Positions 59,740-64,000 of a DNA stretch of 64,000 nucleotides are shown here, one piece after another. The position numbers were made by a program, and so were the translations under genes. Positions within the stretch are counted from its first letter, which is position 1. The number at the start of each line of letters is the position of its first letter. This stretch comes from Halobacillus_A sp043497005 (GTDB lineage: Bacteria; Bacillota; Bacilli; Bacillales; Halobacillaceae), in the NCBI RefSeq assembly GCF_043497005.1, contig NZ_JBIEKE010000001.1, forward strand, positions 992,001 through 1,056,000, read 5' to 3'. Under the pieces are notes generated by a model that saw only the letters and a program-made list of their open reading frames with translations, made no database searches and was not told where the DNA came from.

Positions 59740-60864
59740 TTGAAAAATGGGATTGAAGAAAGGGTTCTTGCCACTTTTCGTTATCTCCATGAACATCCGG
59801 AAATCAGCTGGGAGGAGCATGAGACCACTCAATATATTAAGAGATTGCTAGAGGAAAGCGGATGTAAGGTGACTACTTTTAATGATTGTACCGGCGTAAT
59901 CGGGGAATATGGTAATTTTAACAGTGACCTGCCTATCGTTGGCGTCCGGGCGGACCTGGATGCTTTGTGGCAGGAAGTGAATGGAGTGTTTAAAGCCAAC
60001 CATTCTTGCGGACACGATGCTCACATGTCGATGGTTTTAGGTCTGTTATGGAAGCTTGAACAGACCCCTGAGCTAAAGGATAAAGTGGCGATTAAGTTTA
60101 TTTTTCAACCTGCAGAAGAAGTATGTGCTGGAGCGTTAAAAATGGTCGAGAAGGGAGTTGTCGATGACCTCGATTATCTATTTGGTATTCATCTAAGACC
60201 AGCTCAGGAGCTTGCCATGGGCGAGGCATCCCCTGTAATTGTACATGGAGCCGTGAAAATGTATAACGCTGAGATTAAAGGCGAGGACGCTCATGGAGCA
60301 CGACCACACCTCAATCACAATGCGATCGAGGTAGGATCACAAATAATTAACCACTTGAGTAAGATCCATTTAGATCCTAAGGTCCCCCACTCGGTAAAAA
60401 TGACAAATTTTCATGCAGGCGGGAAGAGTTCGAATATTATTCCCGGCAGCGCCTCATTTTCTTTAGACCTTCGAGCGCAGAGCAATAAACTGATGGATGA
60501 AATGGAAGAAAAAATTTGCAGCCTATTTAAAGCGTTGGAAAATTTATATGATATTGATATAAAAATAAATGAGATCAAGGGTGCAGCAGCTGCTAAAACA
60601 AATGAAGAAGCAATCGAACTCATGAAAAAAGGAATTAAGGAAACGCTTGGTGAAGAAAGTGTACATTCTTCAATCGTCACGCCGGGAGGAGACGATTTTC
60701 ATTATTACACTAGAAAAAGACCTTCTTTAAAAGCTACAATGATCGGACTTGGGTGTAATTTAAAGCCAGGTCTACACCATTCCCACATGACCTTCAATGA
60801 TGCAGCATTAATAGATGGAGTGGAGATCTTGTATCGGACAGTGGTTAATATTTTTAAGTCATAG
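59740..60864 (+). CDS. M20-family amidohydrolase/peptidase
   Basis: A 374-residue M20D-type hydrolase (N-acyl-amino acid amidohydrolase/hippurate hydrolase family): RYLHEHPEISWEEHETTQYI, GVRADLDALWQ, metal site HSCGHDAHMSMVLG, FQPAEEVCAGALKMVEKG and FHYYTRKRPSLKA with a late metal ligand. It would remove acyl groups from amino acids or peptides. TTG 59740 is the best start, after AGAGGGTGGAAA; an extension to ATG 59668 runs through the GGTACC repeats. Substrate unknown. Confidence 0.85.
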   Translation: MKNGIEERVLATFRYLHEHPEISWEEHETTQYIKRLLEESGCKVTTFNDCTGVIGEYGNFNSDLPIVGVRADLDALWQEVNGVFKANHSCGHDAHMSMVLGLLWKLEQTPELKDKVAIKFIFQPAEEVCAGALKMVEKGVVDDLDYLFGIHLRPAQELAMGEASPVIVHGAVKMYNAEIKGEDAHGARPHLNHNAIEVGSQIINHLSKIHLDPKVPHSVKMTNFHAGGKSSNIIPGSASFSLDLRAQSNKLMDEMEEKICSLFKALENLYDIDIKINEIKGAAAAKTNEEAIELMKKGIKETLGEESVHSSIVTPGGDDFHYYTRKRPSLKATMIGLGCNLKPGLHHSHMTFNDAALIDGVEILYRTVVNIFKS

Positions 60865-61028
60865 GTATAAAGTAGTTAGTTTTCTTGCATAATAATTATG
60901 TCAAAATTCTTACAATTATATTTCAAACGGTGAAAAATATGATAAAATACAGGTGAATGTTAACCGTTCCTATTGTTTTTTTGCTTAGATAAGAAAAAAT
61001 ATAATTGGGTGAGGGGGCGTATATCATT

Positions 61029-61184
61029 ATGGAAAACTTACTTCTTGCAGAGCAGCGCCAAGCGGGAAACACAGTGGATATTATGGAAGGGACAATTTGT
61101 AAGAATTGTCACCAGTCGTTTTCTGACTCACCGCCTATGTACCCGCGAACTTGTGAAGATTGTCAAAACGATCAACTTTCATAG
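61029..61184 (+). CDS. Small zinc-ribbon protein, 51 aa
   Basis: A 51-residue protein with two CxxC pairs, CKNC (residues 24-27) and CEDC (42-45), spaced as in a small zinc ribbon, MENLLLAEQRQAG at the start and NDQLS at the end. GAGGGGGCG lies 12 nt upstream of ATG. It stands alone in a 500-bp gap and ends before a strong terminator. Small Zn-ribbon proteins of this size in spore formers can act as sigma-factor inhibitors (Gin/CsfB), but the spacing differs, so no function is claimed. Confidence 0.6.
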   Translation: MENLLLAEQRQAGNTVDIMEGTICKNCHQSFSDSPPMYPRTCEDCQNDQLS

Positions 61185-61210
61185 AGAAAGTATAAATTTA
61201 GATGATTGTG

Positions 61211-61237
61211 CCTGCCTTTTAAACGGCAGGTTTTTTT
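61211..61237 (+). terminator. Rho-independent terminator
   Basis: CCTGCC and GGCAGG pair around an 8-nt loop, followed by seven T. Ends the small zinc-ribbon transcript. Confidence 0.88.
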
Positions 61238-61378
61238 GTGGGAAAAAAGTTCATCTTTTCTACAGATTAGGTAAAGAACTTAGAAAATCAGATGGTAAAT
61301 TTTGTTCAACTTTGTCTATTTTCATGTTCATTTTTCGCTTTCTATGATATTTTGATCGCATCTACTAGAAGGGAGAGA

Positions 61379-61939
61379 ATGAATTTGAAAAAGAACTATA
61401 TTCATTTAATTGCACTCAGCACGGTGATTATGGCTTTTTTACCTGTAATGGGAAGTGTTCAAGCTTCTGAAAATTCTCCATCTATTGATTCATTAAGTGA
61501 ACAAAATCATGAAGTGAAACTATTAGAAAATGAACTGCATGAAAACATGATTTTAGAGTTTGATATTGTTACGGGATTAGATGAACAGTTATCAAGCAAA
61601 CCCTCTTACGACGAGCAAACGAGCCACCAACCCCATGAGCCGGAAACGAAAGAAGCTGCTTATGCAGCTAAGCAAATGATACACAAGTTGCAAAACACGG
61701 GTGTATACACCTGGAATCTCTCCATTGAAGAATATTCGAGCAAGCTGCCAATTACTTCAGATTCTAAACGTACGTTCGAGAAGTACTTTGGCTACCAATT
61801 TGTAATGGAAATGTTAAATAGTGCTGCTGACTCTAAAGGTGACATCACCAATACTTTATCGGTGGAGATGCAAGACGAAGGAATGCCAAGCTGGCTCTCG
61901 GGAGTAGCGGCTAGAACTCTAGTATTCTTACTTCTTTAA
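61379..61939 (+). CDS. Secreted hypothetical protein, 186 aa
   Basis: A 186-residue protein with a clear Sec signal peptide (NLKKNYIHLIALSTVIMAFL then PVMGSVQASEN) and an acidic mature part with no recognised domain. The C-terminus is hydrophobic (VAARTLVFLLL), possibly a truncated membrane anchor. ATG 61379 follows GAAGGGAGAGA. No relation to the neighbours is evident. Confidence 0.5.
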   Translation: MNLKKNYIHLIALSTVIMAFLPVMGSVQASENSPSIDSLSEQNHEVKLLENELHENMILEFDIVTGLDEQLSSKPSYDEQTSHQPHEPETKEAAYAAKQMIHKLQNTGVYTWNLSIEEYSSKLPITSDSKRTFEKYFGYQFVMEMLNSAADSKGDITNTLSVEMQDEGMPSWLSGVAARTLVFLLL

Positions 61940-62040
61940 AGAAATCGTAGTGAAGAAATACAGTTGATCTCAAGAAGGATAAGAGCTCATTTCATAAAAA
62001 GAATGCAGTTCATAAGCAGTACTTTTATTCTTTTTTATCT

Positions 62041-62083
62041 CGGTACCAGGTACACCTTTTTTCTCCTCCTGTACCTGGTACCG
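62041..62083. repeat. GGTACCAGGTAC element 3, perfect inverted repeat
   Basis: CGGTACCAGGTACA (62041-62054) and TGTACCTGGTACCG (62070-62083) are perfect inverted 14-mers around a pyrimidine-rich 15-nt spacer. Upstream region of the rml operon. No other gene lies in 61940-62169. Confidence 0.75.
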
Positions 62084-62169
62084 AAAATGTAATAGAAATG
62101 TAAGAGTTAAAGTACTAAAAAAAGGTAATAGGGGGAGTAACACCAATTTTATGGATTGAGGTGATCAGA

Positions 62170-63099
62170 GTGAAAGGAATTATTCTTGCAGGTGGAAGTG
62201 GAACAAGGTTGTCCCCAAGCACATTAAGTGTAAATAAACACTTGCTTGCGGTGTATGACAAGCCGATGATTTATTACCCTTTATCTGTATTAATGCTTGC
62301 TAACATTGAAGAGATTTTAATTATTACTACGCCTGAAGATGTAAACCGATTCGAAAGTCTTTTAGGGAACGGGGAATCCTTAGGCATCTCGATTACCTAT
62401 CAATCTCAAGAAGATCCAAATGGCATTCCTGAAGCTTTAGTGATTGGGGAGGACTTTATTGGTGAAGACGATGTGACGCTCATCCTTGGCGACAATATAT
62501 TTTATGGGCAGGGTTTCACAACGCTTCTCCGGAAAGCGATTCAACAGCACGAACACGCTACCGTTTTTGGCTATCGTGTCAAAGATCCAGAGCGTTTTGG
62601 GGTCGTTGAATTTGATGAACGTAAAAAAGTGGTTTCCTTAGAAGAGAAGCCCGAGGACCCTAAATCAGATTTTGCAGTAACGGGTCTCTATATTTACGAT
62701 CACCATGCTGTCGGCATTGCTAAGCATCTCTCTCCATCAGAACGCGGAGAATTAGAGATCACCGATCTAAACAAAGAATATTTAGAGAGAAAACAGCTTG
62801 ATGTTCAGCTGCTCGGTCGAGGCTTTGCCTGGATGGACGCCGGCACCCACGATTCATTATTTGAGGCCTCTGAGTTTGTCAAAAATATTCAGCAAAGACA
62901 AGGGTTCAAACTCGCCTGTATTGAGGAAATCGCCTATTATATGGGTCACATCGACAAGCAGGAATTAATGCAGATCGGGAAATTTATGGAAAAAACAGAT
63001 TACGGTCAATACTTGATTGATATTGCTAATCGTAAGCATATTGAACAATATTGGGATGAATTTGACAGCCATCCGATGTTAGAGGGGACGAAGCCATGA
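62170..63099 (+). CDS. rmlA: Glucose-1-phosphate thymidylyltransferase
   Basis: A 309-residue nucleotidyltransferase: GGSGTRL loop (residues 8-14), YDKPMIYYPLSVLMLANIEE, LILGDNIFYGQG, VEFDERKKVVSLEEKP and FAWMDAGTHDSL. It makes dTDP-glucose from glucose-1-P and dTTP, the first step of dTDP-sugar synthesis for surface glycans. GTG 62170 is preferred, 4 nt after GAGGTGAT; the GTG at 62161 lies on that site. Its stop overlaps the rmlB start (ATGA). Confidence 0.92.
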   Translation: MKGIILAGGSGTRLSPSTLSVNKHLLAVYDKPMIYYPLSVLMLANIEEILIITTPEDVNRFESLLGNGESLGISITYQSQEDPNGIPEALVIGEDFIGEDDVTLILGDNIFYGQGFTTLLRKAIQQHEHATVFGYRVKDPERFGVVEFDERKKVVSLEEKPEDPKSDFAVTGLYIYDHHAVGIAKHLSPSERGELEITDLNKEYLERKQLDVQLLGRGFAWMDAGTHDSLFEASEFVKNIQQRQGFKLACIEEIAYYMGHIDKQELMQIGKFMEKTDYGQYLIDIANRKHIEQYWDEFDSHPMLEGTKP

Positions 63100-64000
63100 A
63101 TCATTCAAAGCCATACCTTCTTGTGACGGGCGGGGCAGGATTTATCGGTTCCAATTTCATTAAGTATTACTTGGATACGTATCCGAATGCGCCGCTCATA
63201 AACGTCGACAAGCTTACGTATGCTGGGTCGACTTCAAAGCTAAAAGAAGTAGAAAATCACGAAAACTATCACTTTATTCACGGAGATATCACGGATGAAA
63301 AGCTCGTTCAGAGTATTTTTGAGGATTTTCCGATACAAGGGATCATTCATTTTGCAGCCGAATCTCACGTTGACCGTTCAATTGAGGATGCAAGCTCTTT
63401 TATTGATACAAATGTAAAAGGGACGATGATCCTTCTGCAGGCAGCGAAGCGGGAATGGGAAAGACGCGGCGAACTTAAAACGGCTCGCTTCCACCAGATT
63501 TCTACGGATGAAGTCTACGGGTCATTGGATGATGAAGGGAAATTTAATGAACATACGCCATACGATCCTCGAAATCCCTACAGCGCTTCTAAAGCAGGGG
63601 CTAATTTACTTGTGAAAAGTTTTGGCTATACATATGGGATGAACGTAGTGCTGTCAAGCAGTTCCAACAACTACGGTCCTAACCAGCATGTTGAAAAATT
63701 GATTCCGACAATTATTTCTAATGCGCTCAACCATCGTCCGATCCCTATTTATGGAGATGGTAAAAATATAAGAGAATGGCTTTACGTGGAGGATCACTGC
63801 CGCGCGCTGGATCTCATCTTTCATCACGGAAAATCAATGGAGAGTTATAATGTCGGAGGCGGGAACGAAATGAAAAATATCGATTTAGCTGTGGAAATCT
63901 GTGAGATACTTGATCACACTTATCCTGCTTATAAAGGGAGTCTAGCTAGTTTTAAAGAATTAATTACCTTTACGAAAGATCGACTCGGGCACGACCGCAG
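63096..64000 (+). CDS. rmlB: dTDP-glucose 4,6-dehydratase, 5' part
   Basis: The open frame runs off the window end, 301 residues visible. NAD-binding TGGAGFIGSNFIKYY (residues 11-25), HFAAESHVDRSIEDASSF, STDEVYGSLDD, YSASKAGANLL with the catalytic Tyr/Lys, SSNNYGPNQHVEKLIPT and GDGKNIREWLYVEDHCRAL are classic RmlB motifs. It converts dTDP-glucose to the 4-keto-6-deoxy sugar. rmlC and rmlD probably follow outside the window. Confidence 0.94.
   Translation, partial: MNHSKPYLLVTGGAGFIGSNFIKYYLDTYPNAPLINVDKLTYAGSTSKLKEVENHENYHFIHGDITDEKLVQSIFEDFPIQGIIHFAAESHVDRSIEDASSFIDTNVKGTMILLQAAKREWERRGELKTARFHQISTDEVYGSLDDEGKFNEHTPYDPRNPYSASKAGANLLVKSFGYTYGMNVVLSSSSNNYGPNQHVEKLIPTIISNALNHRPIPIYGDGKNIREWLYVEDHCRALDLIFHHGKSMESYNVGGGNEMKNIDLAVEICEILDHTYPAYKGSLASFKELITFTKDRLGHDR

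Noticed and set aside
1..64000. CRISPR array, tRNA or rRNA genes, prophage genes
   Set aside because: I saw no regularly spaced repeats, no cloverleaf or rRNA-like stretches and no phage structural or integrase genes. A tool-based scan was not possible, so small RNA genes could still be missed.

Overview
The window comes from a spore-forming, low-to-moderate GC Gram-positive of the Bacillaceae, most likely a moderate halophile of the Halobacillus type. The evidence is AGGAGG-type ribosome-binding sites, a GerA-type germinant receptor operon, a Spo0E-like phosphatase, Fur and CcpA (cre-like) sites, many B. subtilis-like gene orders, acidic secreted proteins and the probable use of mannosylglycerate, a compatible solute. 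The genus is inferred, not proven.

Layout. 1-2.7 kb: end of an ABC ATPase gene, a 2H-phosphoesterase gene split by one stop codon, a Spo0E-like mini-gene and small hypotheticals. 2.2-6.8 kb (minus): a DUF3231 gene and a germinant receptor operon in the order A-C-D-B. 7-12 kb: an anion-channel-like protein and a Fur-controlled siderophore uptake operon (yfhC-yfiY-yfiZ-yfhA type). 12-14 kb: an AraC regulator, a structured repeat and a small hypothetical. 14-19.5 kb: N-acetylglucosamine operon nagP-nagA-nagB-nagR plus a SIS-domain gene. 19.5-20.2 kb: 3' structures, a second repeat copy, a decayed IS1182-like transposase, then a strong LacI-type operator between cre-like sites. 20.3-27.1 kb: hexuronate operon (yjmC, TRAP dctPQM, yjmD, uxuA broken by two frameshifts, SDR-type uxuB). 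27.4-31.5 kb: a six-gene circular bacteriocin cluster, the most notable system here. 31.6-37.1 kb: RpiR regulator, mannosylglycerate PTS (mngA) and GH38 hydrolase (mngB). 37.5-44.3 kb: secreted M14 carboxypeptidase, HAD phosphatase, ascorbate-type PTS with its PRD regulator, and a PHP phosphatase. 44.5-48.4 kb: two zinc-ribbon membrane proteins and a DUF819 protein. 48.9-59.6 kb: a cobalamin riboswitch followed by twelve B12 uptake, salvage and assembly genes. 59.7-64 kb: M20 amidohydrolase, small zinc-ribbon and secreted proteins, and the start of a dTDP-sugar operon (rmlA, rmlB; rmlB runs off the end).

How the genes work together. Most of the window is scavenging: iron-siderophores, GlcNAc, hexuronates, mannosylglycerate, an ascorbate-like sugar acid, corrinoids. 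Uptake systems sit next to their catabolic enzymes and regulators. The B12 operon has no corrin-ring genes and no cobT, but has CbiZ, two CobU-like proteins and a probable alpha-ribazole kinase, so it fits cobinamide and alpha-ribazole salvage. The bacteriocin cluster encodes a 108-residue precursor with a predicted 64-residue circular core, a large membrane protein, an ABC ATPase, a SpoIIM/DUF95 protein, a small hydrophobic protein (probable immunity) and a Yip1-like membrane protein.

Several dispersed repeats (long hairpin elements, GGTACCAGGTACC-type elements, and a shared 3' motif) and several broken genes show an accessory-rich stretch. The broken genes could also be sequence errors and should be checked against reads.
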